Assembly: GCF_039545795.1 (NCBI RefSeq)
Contig: NZ_CP154260.1
Location: forward strand, 6,639,001 to 6,703,000
Direction: 5' to 3'
Length of the DNA stretch: 64,000 bases
DNA from: Chitinophaga niabensis
GTDB lineage: Bacteria; Bacteroidota; Bacteroidia; Chitinophagales; Chitinophagaceae
Positions 27,417 to 35,521 of this stretch are shown piece after piece (position 1 is the stretch's first letter; each line of letters opens with the position of its first letter). A program made the position numbers and the translations under genes. The notes below the pieces were generated by a model, which saw nothing but the letters and a program-made list of their open reading frames with translations, searched no databases and was not told where the DNA came from.

Positions 27417-28865
27417 ATGAAAAAAGTCACTTACTATATTATTGCTATATTGTTTTTTATTCAGACTGTATCTTGTAAAAAGGATTTTCTGAATAACGTA
27501 AATAATAGAGGGACACTACTTCGTCAGGAGTATGTTACTGACATTAAAACAACAGAAGAATTTCTAAATGGTATTTATGTTAGACTAAGTACTTATTTAT
27601 TTACAGGTTACCAGGTTATCTACCCTGATCTGATAGCAGACAATATTAAGCCCGTTATAGCTTCATCAGGTTCGACTCCTTTGCTGTTTCATTATAAATG
27701 GGCTCAACTCGCTGACGAATCTGCGATACTTTCCAATCTGACTACTACATCATCAAATTCCAATGGTACCTCCTATACCTCTTATGAGTTAATATTGTCA
27801 TGCAATTTTGCACTGGAAAAAGCAAATGAGTATAACGATCAGGATCCGGAAAAAGCAAAGCTTATTAAGGGGCAGGCATACGCAATAAGATCATTGGTTT
27901 ATTTCTCACTGGTGAATATTTTTGCCCAACCATATCAGTTTACGGCAGATGCTTCTCATCCTGGAATAGCCCTTGTTCTTTCTGCTGACTGGACAAAGCC
28001 AGTAGAGAGGAGAAATACCGTCTCTGAGGTTTACAATCAACTTATTGCAGATCTTAATGAGGCAGTACTATTGCTCCCATCTAATGCAGGTACTACGCTG
28101 ACAATGAATCGCAATGCAGCCATGGCCTTATTGGCGAGGGTGTATTTATTTAAAGGAGACTATGGATCTGCAAAAGGATTGGCTACAGAAGTCAGCCGGC
28201 AGGTCCCAATTATGACAGCGAATTATCCTGCAAAACTCTTTACTCCAGAAGAAACAGAAGCTTTGTTCCAATTACCTCCCGGAACTTCTACGAATAATAA
28301 TTATGCTACCACATTCGCTAATTTTTATTTCAGATCAAGAATTCAGTTCAGGGCTACATCAGATATCGCCGCATTATTAACATCAAATCCTGCTGATCTT
28401 AGGAAAAGCTGGGTCACTGCTGCCGCTACAAACTGGAATATAACCAAATTTCCATCCGGAGCAACAACTGATCCAACTCCTGATAAAGCCAACGCTTATT
28501 ACCAGACCGTTTTGAGATCTTCGGAAATGTACCTGACAGCAGCAGAATGTTATGCGCAATTGAATAATAACGATAGTGCGCGTTTTTATTTGAACGCGAT
28601 ACAGAGTCGGGCCAAATCATATGTTACGGGAACAGCTGTATCAGGCAGTGCCCTTTTGGATACAATTTATAAAGAAAGAAGAAAGGAGTTAGCATTTGAA
28701 GGACTAAGAATGTTTGATCTGCTGCGCTGGAAAAAGGGAGTTAACAGGGTTGATGAAACAGATCCTACGGTGAAAAGTATACCCTTCCCCAGCCCTAAGG
28801 CCATTGCACCGATTCCTAAGCGTGATGTATTGATATCAGGATTAGCGCAAAATGATGATTACTAG
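27417..28865 (+). CDS. SusD/RagB-family nutrient-binding lipoprotein
   Basis: The 482-residue protein has an SPII signal with lipid-Cys20 (QTVSCKKD). SusD hallmarks are present: the TPR-like AYAIRSLVYFSLVNIFAQPY segment, RNTVSEVYNQLIADLNEAVLLL, MNRNAAMALLARVYLFKGDY, and the C-terminal YKERRKELAFEGLRMFDLLRW, ending in PIPKRD. It follows SusC by 31 bases and precedes the TlpA/phosphatase fusion by 21, so the three are likely one transcript. Confidence 0.94.
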   Translation: MKKVTYYIIAILFFIQTVSCKKDFLNNVNNRGTLLRQEYVTDIKTTEEFLNGIYVRLSTYLFTGYQVIYPDLIADNIKPVIASSGSTPLLFHYKWAQLADESAILSNLTTTSSNSNGTSYTSYELILSCNFALEKANEYNDQDPEKAKLIKGQAYAIRSLVYFSLVNIFAQPYQFTADASHPGIALVLSADWTKPVERRNTVSEVYNQLIADLNEAVLLLPSNAGTTLTMNRNAAMALLARVYLFKGDYGSAKGLATEVSRQVPIMTANYPAKLFTPEETEALFQLPPGTSTNNNYATTFANFYFRSRIQFRATSDIAALLTSNPADLRKSWVTAAATNWNITKFPSGATTDPTPDKANAYYQTVLRSSEMYLTAAECYAQLNNNDSARFYLNAIQSRAKSYVTGTAVSGSALLDTIYKERRKELAFEGLRMFDLLRWKKGVNRVDETDPTVKSIPFPSPKAIAPIPKRDVLISGLAQNDDY

Positions 28866-28886
28866 AAAGTATCTAAAATAAAAGAA

Positions 28887-31448
28887 ATGAAGAGAATCTT
28901 GATTTTTTTGCCGATGCTGACATGCATGTTGAGTGTTGGAAAGTCTGATCTGCGGCAAAAGGATACGGAAGAAAAGGAATCCAAAATTATAGTGGAGGTA
29001 GAGCTTCCCAAGGATTTCAAGAGGACCAGTATCCTGCTTAGCTCTATTCCTGCTGATTATGTGAGAAGACCTACATGGCAGGAACATAGACCAGAGATAA
29101 AAGGTGATTTTGTAAAATGGACCATATTCAGTGATAGTGCACGGATAGTGGATCTGAGGCGGGTGCTTGGCAGGGGGAGTCAGATACAGTTTTATGAACC
29201 AGGGGATAGTATTCATATTGATCTAAAAAATGTGAAACCTGTCTATTCGGGAAGGAATGCGGATAAGTTTATTATGCTGGAAGAAATGTTTGCTAAAACA
29301 GCATTGTTAGCTGCTCCCAGGAACCCAAGGTTCAGCAGAACTGACTCATTACAGGATTACCTGGAGTGGAGTAACTATCTGAATGCTAAAGAAGCGATCA
29401 TGGATGAGGCATTAACAGCCTATCAAGACCGCCTGACGCCGATTGCTTTTGATCACGTGAAAGCAGAGACAATAGTAGAAATTGAGTATGAGCGATTGAT
29501 GAAGTTTGGTGCGCTTGCCGGAAAATTAATATATGAAGGAGCTGAAGGTAAGCTGGGAGACATATTTGACTCCACAGCTAACAATAAGCATGCTCAATGG
29601 CTGCATGCATATACCGGTAAAGTTGGAAATGCTTATTACTTATATGATTTTGTGAGAAAGTCCGTGCAAAGACAGTACAATTTCAATACTACTCAGGACA
29701 TTTTGCAGACCACAGGAAGGAAGATTTTATATGCAGATCTGGCAAAAAAAATATATAAAGGCAGGCTGTTGGAAGAATGCATGATGTATCTCCTTACCTC
29801 CCAGGGGTTAAAAGAACATACACTGAAGGAAAATTCTCCTGAGATAGATACCCTTCTGACGGCATACTATGCGCAACCTGAATATCCTGACTACAAACAA
29901 TACGTTAGAGATTATGAAAAAAGAATCAGAAGAGCAAAAGTAAGTGCAGACACGAATGCTCCTGATTTTTCCTTGCAGCTTTTAAATGGTCAATGGGTAG
30001 ATAAACAACTGTTTAAGAGGAAGGTTGTGATCCTGAATTTTGTAATGCCAGATTCTAAGGATTGTGATGAAATGAATAATGCGTTGGAGAAAGTTATGTA
30101 TAACTTTGAGAAAGATACAAATGTAGTGTTGCTCTCAATAGTTGTTGATCAGGATAAAAGAGGTGAGATCCTCCGCACACTTACTTATGGCTCTTATTCT
30201 AATAAGTTACAAACGCGGCCATTGGATAAGGCTTCCCCAATTTCGAAGTATTACTGTATTTATTCTTTTCCACAGGTCTTCTTGTTGGACGGAGAGGGTA
30301 AATTTGTTTATAATGGAAACTTCGATACTGAACACAAGACTAATAAATTACCAGATCCCAGGAAGGACGGAGGGAAACAATTACTGAAGGAAATTTACGG
30401 ACAACTGGCTTTTTTAAATGATGGTCCTTATATAACGCATACAAAGGATTCTGTAATAACTATTGTTGTCAGGAGCCAGGCCGTTATAAGAGACAGCTAT
30501 ACTAAATCTGGTACCGTTCAGCTAAAAGTTCAAACGGATGTTTCCAATGAAGAATTTCCGGTGGTATTAAAAAAGTTACATAAGGAAGAACCTTCGCAGT
30601 ATGCGCGTCCGGAGAAGTTATTTGTACTTTCAGATATAGAGGGCAATTTTGATGCACTTAGGAAGCTTCTCCAGGCAAATAATGTGATTGATGACCGGTA
30701 TAATTGGATATTTGGAGCCGGACATCTGGTATTTGCAGGTGATATGTTCGATAGGGGGAAACAGGTTACGGAATGTTTATGGTTGATATATTCATTGGAG
30801 CAAAAGGCAAAAGATGCAGGAGGGTATGTTCATTTTATTTTGGGGAACCATGAGATCATGAATCTCAATGGGGATTTAAGATATCTGCAACAAAAGTATA
30901 GAGAGAATGTAACCTTAATGAAGCTTCCTTACCAGAACTTATATGATGAAAATAGTGAACTAGGCATGTGGCTGAGGACAAAGAATATCATGGAAAAAAT
31001 CGGGGACCTGCTTTTTGTACATGGAGGTATCAGCAGGGAGATGAACGCGCTCGATATTTCTATAAGCGAGATCAATAGCATGGCAAGACCTTTTTATTCA
31101 AAGGATTCACTTGCTATCAAGTCTTCTAATAAAGCAGTAGCATCAATTTATGGGAAAAACTCATCTCCATTCTGGAACCGAGAATACTATCATCCGTCCA
31201 GAAAGACGTCCGAGGCTATATTAGATAGCACTCTGAGGAAATTTGACGTTTCAAGAGTTATAACCGGGCATACCATCGTAGCAAAAGAAATTAGCAGCCA
31301 TTACAATGGTAGGGTTATTAATATAGACACAAAACATTCTAACGGTGAATCAGAGGCGCTTCTTATTGAAGGAAACTCCTATTATAGTGTTGATAGCCGG
31401 GGAAAGAGGGAGTTGTTATTTAATAAAGCTTCGGTTGCAAAAAAATAA
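28887..31448 (+). CDS. Exported fusion: TlpA-like thioredoxin-fold protein plus PPP-type metallophosphatase
   Basis: An 853-residue protein with a hydrophobic signal. Residues 30-340 are the helical/beta N-terminal region found in SusC/D-linked TlpA-like proteins. Residues about 353-510 keep the thioredoxin fold (NAPDFSLQLLNGQW) but the active-site region reads PDSKDC (about 388-393), with only one Cys left of the usual WCxxC. Residues about 575-850 are a calcineurin-like phosphatase: D583-I-E585-GN, GD619-MFD622-RG, GN654-H655-E656, H712 (FVHGG) and GH795, as in Shewanella-type PPP phosphatases, except Glu585 where His is usual. It is expected in the periplasm or anchored to the outer membrane. 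Codons for residues 33-258 lie in a 680-bp block repeated inverted at 34730-35409. Confidence 0.85.
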   Translation: MKRILIFLPMLTCMLSVGKSDLRQKDTEEKESKIIVEVELPKDFKRTSILLSSIPADYVRRPTWQEHRPEIKGDFVKWTIFSDSARIVDLRRVLGRGSQIQFYEPGDSIHIDLKNVKPVYSGRNADKFIMLEEMFAKTALLAAPRNPRFSRTDSLQDYLEWSNYLNAKEAIMDEALTAYQDRLTPIAFDHVKAETIVEIEYERLMKFGALAGKLIYEGAEGKLGDIFDSTANNKHAQWLHAYTGKVGNAYYLYDFVRKSVQRQYNFNTTQDILQTTGRKILYADLAKKIYKGRLLEECMMYLLTSQGLKEHTLKENSPEIDTLLTAYYAQPEYPDYKQYVRDYEKRIRRAKVSADTNAPDFSLQLLNGQWVDKQLFKRKVVILNFVMPDSKDCDEMNNALEKVMYNFEKDTNVVLLSIVVDQDKRGEILRTLTYGSYSNKLQTRPLDKASPISKYYCIYSFPQVFLLDGEGKFVYNGNFDTEHKTNKLPDPRKDGGKQLLKEIYGQLAFLNDGPYITHTKDSVITIVVRSQAVIRDSYTKSGTVQLKVQTDVSNEEFPVVLKKLHKEEPSQYARPEKLFVLSDIEGNFDALRKLLQANNVIDDRYNWIFGAGHLVFAGDMFDRGKQVTECLWLIYSLEQKAKDAGGYVHFILGNHEIMNLNGDLRYLQQKYRENVTLMKLPYQNLYDENSELGMWLRTKNIMEKIGDLLFVHGGISREMNALDISISEINSMARPFYSKDSLAIKSSNKAVASIYGKNSSPFWNREYYHPSRKTSEAILDSTLRKFDVSRVITGHTIVAKEISSHYNGRVINIDTKHSNGESEALLIEGNSYYSVDSRGKRELLFNKASVAKK
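28983..29662 (+). repeat. 680-bp inverted repeat, left copy
   Basis: This block is matched base for base, without indels, by the reverse complement of 34730-35409 (position p pairs with 64392 minus p). I count two mismatches, near 29026 and 29063. It covers most of the N-terminal domain of the phosphatase fusion. Beyond 29662 the two genes remain similar but clearly diverged. Confidence 0.93.
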
Positions 31449-31491
31449 AGTGAATACTTCCATTTAGTTGAGTTTTTAGGATAATTAGTAA

Positions 31492-31530
31492 AAGCTGATT
31501 TTGTCCAGTTTGGCTGGACAGAATCAGCTT
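31492..31530 (+). terminator. Terminator after the phosphatase fusion gene
   Basis: Seventeen-base arms pair with a single G-U wobble around a 5-base loop, followed by ATTTTAGTATT. It closes the sigma/FecR/SusC/SusD/phosphatase unit and separates it from the first peptide gene. Confidence 0.7.
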
Positions 31531-31597
31531 ATTTTAGTATTAGTAATTACTATGGCCATAAGTTACTATCTAGTTATTCACTTTAAAAATCAAAAAA

Positions 31598-31966
31598 ATG
31601 GAAAATTCATCATTTAGAAACTATTCTCTTTTGGGATTAGCATTAATGGGTGTATCAGCTCTTACTGCTGCTATGATTCCTTCAAAAGCAAAATCTGAAG
31701 CTGCATCTCAAGGTCGTCTACCTAATAATGGCCATTCTGTGCAATCGACAGTTAATAATCGTCAAACCGCTTCAGTACCTTCAACTGTTTCTTCTCAAGT
31801 AGGTGGAAATCGTTCCTGGACTACTACAGGTTTACCTGGCGATGAATTTGATGAGGATTCAGCAACATCACAGGATGTTTTCGATGATACCAATACTGCT
31901 GAAATCAGCTGGGCTACCGCAGATGCCACTACTAGTGTTGGACATGAAAACCTTGATCCCGCATGA
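31598..31966 (+). CDS. Small Ser/Thr-rich secreted-type peptide, family member 1
   Basis: A 122-residue protein of a four-member family. Residues 10-27 are hydrophobic (SLLGLALMGVSALTAAMI) like a signal or membrane leader, followed by a Lys-containing junction (PSKAKS). The conserved core reads LPNNGHSVQSTVNNR, then ASVPSTVSSQVGGNRSWTTTG, then an acidic SATS stretch, and ends with a TTSVGHEN-type tail. This member has no cysteine at all. No known family is recognised. It has its own very strong downstream hairpin. Its position between a phosphatase fusion and a kinase-LanC gene makes it a candidate substrate peptide; that is inference. Confidence 0.75.
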   Translation: MENSSFRNYSLLGLALMGVSALTAAMIPSKAKSEAASQGRLPNNGHSVQSTVNNRQTASVPSTVSSQVGGNRSWTTTGLPGDEFDEDSATSQDVFDDTNTAEISWATADATTSVGHENLDPA

Positions 31967-31971
31967 TTTTG

Positions 31972-32026
31972 AATTGGGAGAATAACTTTTTCATCTTTTC
32001 CGGATGAAAAAGTTATTCTCCCAATT
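31972..32026 (+). terminator. Perfect 24-bp stem-loop after peptide 1
   Basis: Two 24-base arms are exact complements around a 7-base loop (TTTTCCG). The stem starts six bases after the peptide stop codon. It has an internal A/T-rich tract but no long U-run after it; it could terminate or protect the transcript's 3' end. Confidence 0.75.
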
Positions 32027-32066
32027 GGTAGACGCAATTTACTGAACCAATTTATGCTTTGAGTGT

Positions 32067-32939
32067 ATGCCCGCGAAAGCAAAAATAGCACTCTGCGAAC
32101 CTCACAGAGAAGAGACCGGTCGATATTTTTCAGTTAGGCTCAAACAGCATCATTATGCTGAGCCAACTGAGTTTGAGATTCCAAAAAAAATGTTGATAGT
32201 CAATAACATCCTTAAAGATTTTAGATCTTTAAGGAGATTTTTGTTAAAATATGAGATAATAGACGCAGCATATAACTGGACCTTTGGGGAGGGCCATTTA
32301 GTCATTGCTGGTAATTGCTTCAAAGAGAATAAAATAAATATAGAATGTCTTTGGCTCATTTATGCGCTAGAACAAAAGGCTCAATTTTGTGGTGGTTACG
32401 TTCATTTTATACTAGGCAAGAATGAGATTTCGAATATTGATGGGTCATGGCAATTTGTACACCCCAATTATGCCAATAGCCAGAAGACTTTAAAAGTTCC
32501 ATATGTAGTTCTTTATGATGGGAACCGGGAATTAAAGAGGTGGTTGCAGACGAAAAATGTCATAGAGAAAATAGGGAAAATACTCATCTCGAATGTAGAT
32601 ATAAGCGGTGTGTTCTCCGATCAGGATTTATCCTTTACTCAATTGAATACGCTGGTGCGCCGGCATTATTCAGGAGTCAAAAATACTTATTCACCTTCTC
32701 TTATATCGAATATTTTCGATAACTCTTCAGAAGTAAATATCCTGCCCCAGGAAGCTAATACCATACCCCGTAACCTTATTGCAAAAAAGGTCGCTGGTCT
32801 TGCCTATATCTATACCAGTGGTGAAGGAGGTGCAGAGAATAGATCAGATGTTTTACTCATCAGGAACAAAAGATTTTTTAGAGTAAATTCTGAAGGTAGG
32901 TATGAAAGGGTTCACCTAAATACATTGACCGCCCAATAA
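32067..32939 (+). CDS. Pseudo-phosphatase: PPP metallophosphatase homologue with all metal ligands replaced
   Basis: The 290-residue frame is intact and aligns with the phosphatase half of the fusion at 28887 from about residue 20 (AYNWTFGEGHLVIAG, ECLWLIYALEQKA, GGYVHFILG, RWLQTKNVIEKIGKIL). Yet each catalytic word is altered: DIEGN became NILKD (47-51), GDMFDRG became GNCFKEN (82-88), GNHE became GKNE (117-120), FVHGG became ISNVD (174-178), and the GH of ITGHT is gone. There is no signal peptide, so it is presumably cytosolic if made. It may be a decaying duplicate or a non-catalytic phospho-binding protein; the absence of stops or frameshifts across 870 bases favours some selection. It lies between peptide genes 1 and 2. 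Confidence 0.75.
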   Translation: MPAKAKIALCEPHREETGRYFSVRLKQHHYAEPTEFEIPKKMLIVNNILKDFRSLRRFLLKYEIIDAAYNWTFGEGHLVIAGNCFKENKINIECLWLIYALEQKAQFCGGYVHFILGKNEISNIDGSWQFVHPNYANSQKTLKVPYVVLYDGNRELKRWLQTKNVIEKIGKILISNVDISGVFSDQDLSFTQLNTLVRRHYSGVKNTYSPSLISNIFDNSSEVNILPQEANTIPRNLIAKKVAGLAYIYTSGEGGAENRSDVLLIRNKRFFRVNSEGRYERVHLNTLTAQ

Positions 32940-32981
32940 TGAGAAGAATACTGTCGCCTAATTCGCTTTAAATTTATTTTT

Positions 32982-33380
32982 ATGTATAACAGGATAGATT
33001 TTGCTAAGCTTAGGAAGAAGCATTCTCTTCTTGGATTAGTACTGATCGGGGTATCAGCTCTTACTGCAGCAATTATCCCCTCAAAACCCCAATACGCTGT
33101 TGCTCAAGACCCTAACCCCAACAATGGACATGCGATACAATCCACATTAAATGGAATTCAGACTCCTACAGTACCAGCAACAGTTACCGAGCATGTCGGG
33201 GGAGTACGTTCTTATACCAAGACGGGAGCTCCTTGTGATGGAGCGGATGGGCTTTCAGCTACATCAGTAAGTGGAAATGAATGCACGGTAACTATAGAGA
33301 AGGGACACCTACTTATTATCAGACTACAGAAGAGGATCTGGAGAATGACGTGGAATTTCCATAAACGGATCCTTGATTAA
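32982..33380 (+). CDS. Small Ser/Thr-rich secreted-type peptide, family member 2, frameshifted tail
   Basis: The 132-residue protein keeps the leader (HSLLGLVLIGVSALTAAII), the PNNGHAIQSTLNG core, VGGVRSYTKTG, and two cysteines around LSATS (APCDGADGLSATS...NECTVT). After about residue 108 the translation turns basic and unlike the family. Reading one base over from near 33302 gives TPTYYQTTEEDLENDVEFP and a stop at 33362-33364, which matches the PTAFATTSVTSENIDPS tail of member 3. A missing G in a GGG/GGGG run (33302-33304) explains it. Whether the shift is real, phase-variable or a sequencing error cannot be decided from this. Confidence 0.7.
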   Translation: MYNRIDFAKLRKKHSLLGLVLIGVSALTAAIIPSKPQYAVAQDPNPNNGHAIQSTLNGIQTPTVPATVTEHVGGVRSYTKTGAPCDGADGLSATSVSGNECTVTIEKGHLLIIRLQKRIWRMTWNFHKRILD

Positions 33381-33483
33381 ATTGAGGCGTTTTTAGATAC
33401 TGATAGGTGCAGCTGGATATCTTTCTGCAATTGGATATCGATGTTCATTCCCCTAATATTAAATAAAACGTTAATTTTTTATT

Positions 33484-33868
33484 ATGTACAGAATGAAAGG
33501 TTGGAGGAATTCTTTTTTCAAAGAATCTTCCTTTTTAGGATTGGTATTATTGGGGAATATCTGCTCTGGCAGCAGCAATGATCCCATCAAAACCTAAACA
33601 TACTATTGCCGCTCAGGAGCGTTTACCTAATAATGGCCATAGTGTACAATCTACAGTAAATGGCCGTGAAACGGCTTCAGTGCCGACAACCGTTTCTTCT
33701 CAGATAGGTGGAAATCGTTCCTATACAATGACTGGTAGTCCATGTGATGAGGAGGATGGACTTTCAGCTACTTCACAAGATGACGAATGTACGGTAACTG
33801 AAGAGATGGGGCATCCAACGGCGTTTGCAACTACAAGTGTCACAAGCGAGAATATAGATCCATCATGA
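33484..33868 (+). pseudogene. Small Ser/Thr-rich secreted-type peptide, family member 3, frameshift in leader
   Basis: ATG 33484 starts MYRMKGWRNSFFKESSFLGL and stops after the leader. Adding a one-base shift at the GGGGAA tract near 33552-33557 restores ISALAAAMIPSKPK and the full family core: LPNNGHSVQSTVNGR, TVSSQIGGNRSYTMTG, two cysteines around LSATSQDDE, and the tail PTAFATTSVTSENIDPS. An internal start at 33578 would yield a 96-residue version lacking most of the leader. The body of the gene is otherwise well conserved, so the lesion is recent, reversible by slippage, or an assembly error. Confidence 0.7.
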
Positions 33869-33930
33869 TTAATCCCCTTGCAGATAAAAATTAATGCCCT
33901 GAAGGCCGATTAGAAACTCAACATTTTCTT

Positions 33931-34326
33931 ATGAAAAAGATAGTAAGGTTTAAAAATTTCTCTCTGAAAGAACTTTCTTTTTTGGGATTAACATTAATGG
34001 GAGTGTCGGCTCTTACAGCAGCGATGATTCCTTTAAAAGCGAAATCCGGCCCTGTGCATCAGGGGCGAATTCCAAATAATGGACATGCGGTTCAATCTAC
34101 AATTAATGGCCGAGTAACTGCTTCGGTGCCATCAACGGTTTCTTCTCAGGTAGGGGGCAATCGTTCCTGGACTTTAACCGGTGAATGTGGTAATGAGGAA
34201 GATGAGGCTTCAGCAACATCGAGAGATACTTATGAATGCACTGATACACATGAAATGGGGTGGTGTACGGCTGATGGAACTACAACTGTTGGACATGAAA
34301 ATTTTAAATCCGAAAATGACAATTGA
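33931..34326 (+). CDS. Small Ser/Thr-rich secreted-type peptide, family member 4
   Basis: The 131-residue intact member has a basic start (MKKIVRFKN), a hydrophobic leader (LSFLGLTLMGVSALTAAMI), IPNNGHAVQSTINGR, ASVPSTVSSQVGGNRSWTLTG, then three cysteines (GECGNEEDEASATS, YECTDTH, GWCTADG) and a TTTVGHEN tail. The combination of clustered Ser/Thr and Cys after a conserved leader is what a lanthipeptide-like precursor would show, but the length and the hydrophobic leader are atypical. It is followed by a terminator and faces the minus-strand lipoprotein/kinase genes. Confidence 0.8.
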   Translation: MKKIVRFKNFSLKELSFLGLTLMGVSALTAAMIPLKAKSGPVHQGRIPNNGHAVQSTINGRVTASVPSTVSSQVGGNRSWTLTGECGNEEDEASATSRDTYECTDTHEMGWCTADGTTTVGHENFKSENDN

Positions 34327-34349
34327 TTCCGTATAATTTTAGTTCGTGA

Positions 34350-34380
34350 AAAGATTGAGGTGTTGCAATCCTCGATCTTT
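34350..34380. terminator. Terminator after peptide 4
   Basis: Eleven-base arms pair with one G-U wobble around a 9-base loop and are followed by AATTTTTAATT. It lies between the convergent stops of peptide 4 and the minus-strand lipoprotein. Confidence 0.65.
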
Positions 34381-34434
34381 AATTTTTAATTAGCTTGAAG
34401 CAAGATGAAACCGGGTTACAGACAATTATAATTT

Positions 34435-35502
34435 TCATTTCCCTTTTTGAAGGATAGCTTCCTTTATTTTTTTTTCATACTCTTTAACATATTGTTTGTA
34501 TTCAGGGTATTCAGGTTGCGCATAGTATGCTGCCAGAAGGGTATCTATCTCAGGAGAATCACCTTTTAGCGTATGTTCTTTTAATCCCTGGGAGGTAAGG
34601 AGATACATCATGCATTCTTCCAACACCTTACCTTTATATATTTTTTTTGCCAGATCTGCATATAAGATCTTCCTTCCTGTACTTCGTAAACTGTCATGTT
34701 CTCTGGCGAAATCATACTTTCTTTCTATTGACTTTCTCACAAAATCATATAAGTAATAAGCATTTCCAACTTTACCGGTATATGCATGCAGCCATTGAGC
34801 ATGCTTATTGTTAGCTGTGGAGTCAAATATGTCTCCCAGCTTACCTTCAGCTCCTTCATATATTAATTTTCCGGCAAGCGCACCAAACTTCATCAATCGC
34901 TCATACTCAATTTCTACTATTGTCTCTGCTTTCACGTGATCAAAAGCAATCGGCGTCAGGCGGTCTTGATAGGCTGTTAATGCCTCATCCATGATCGCTT
35001 CTTTAGCATTCAGATAGTTACTCCACTCCAGGTAATCCTGTAATGAGTCAGTTCTGCTGAACCTTGGGTTCCTGGGAGCAGCTAACAATGCTGTTTTAGC
35101 AAACATTTCTTCCAGCATAATAAACTTATCCGCATTCCTTCCCGAATAGACAGGTTTCACATTTTTTAGATCAATATGAATACTATCCCCTGGTTCATAA
35201 AACTGTATCTGACTCCCCCTGCCAAGCACCCGCCTCAGATCCACTATCCGTGCACTATCACTGAATATGGTCCATTTTACAAAATCACCTTTTATCTCTG
35301 GTCTATGTTCCTGCCATGTAGGTCTTCCCACATAATCAGCAGGAATAGAGCTAAGCAGGATACTGGTTCTCTTGAAATCCTTGGGAAGCTCTACCTCCAC
35401 TATAATTTTTGGACCTGTTTGATTATATGTCTGCGGCTGTTGTGGATTATTACACGCGTACATGGCGCATGCTATTAGCAGTGTGGCTAGTTTGTTTTTC
35501 AT
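34435..35502 (-). CDS. Lipoprotein with TlpA-type N-terminal domain only
   Basis: The 355-residue protein has an SPII signal with lipid-Cys17 (AMYACNNP). From residue 32 to 258 it is almost identical to the N-terminal domain of the fusion at 28887, but it ends before the thioredoxin and phosphatase domains (C-terminus ...KKIKEAILQKGK). It is thus a stand-alone copy of the ligand- or partner-binding region. It lies 19 bases downstream of the kinase-LanC gene on the same strand, so the pair is probably one transcript with the HTH gene. Confidence 0.88.
   Translation of the reverse strand: MKNKLATLLIACAMYACNNPQQPQTYNQTGPKIIVEVELPKDFKRTSILLSSIPADYVGRPTWQEHRPEIKGDFVKWTIFSDSARIVDLRRVLGRGSQIQFYEPGDSIHIDLKNVKPVYSGRNADKFIMLEEMFAKTALLAAPRNPRFSRTDSLQDYLEWSNYLNAKEAIMDEALTAYQDRLTPIAFDHVKAETIVEIEYERLMKFGALAGKLIYEGAEGKLGDIFDSTANNKHAQWLHAYTGKVGNAYYLYDFVRKSIERKYDFAREHDSLRSTGRKILYADLAKKIYKGKVLEECMMYLLTSQGLKEHTLKGDSPEIDTLLAAYYAQPEYPEYKQYVKEYEKKIKEAILQKGK
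34730..35409 (-). repeat. 680-bp inverted repeat, right copy
   Basis: The reverse complement of this block matches 28983-29662 without gaps and with two mismatches by my reading. The two copies are in opposite orientation with about 5.07 kb between them, a geometry that allows homologous inversion or continuing gene conversion. Confidence 0.93.
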
Positions 35503-35521
35503 TGTATTAGAATATCGGGAT

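Noticed and set aside
31972..32026. Short inverted repeats of an insertion sequence
   Set aside because: The 24-bp arms are separated by 7 bases only, directly after a stop codon, which is a transcript hairpin and not element ends; no transposase is present in the window.
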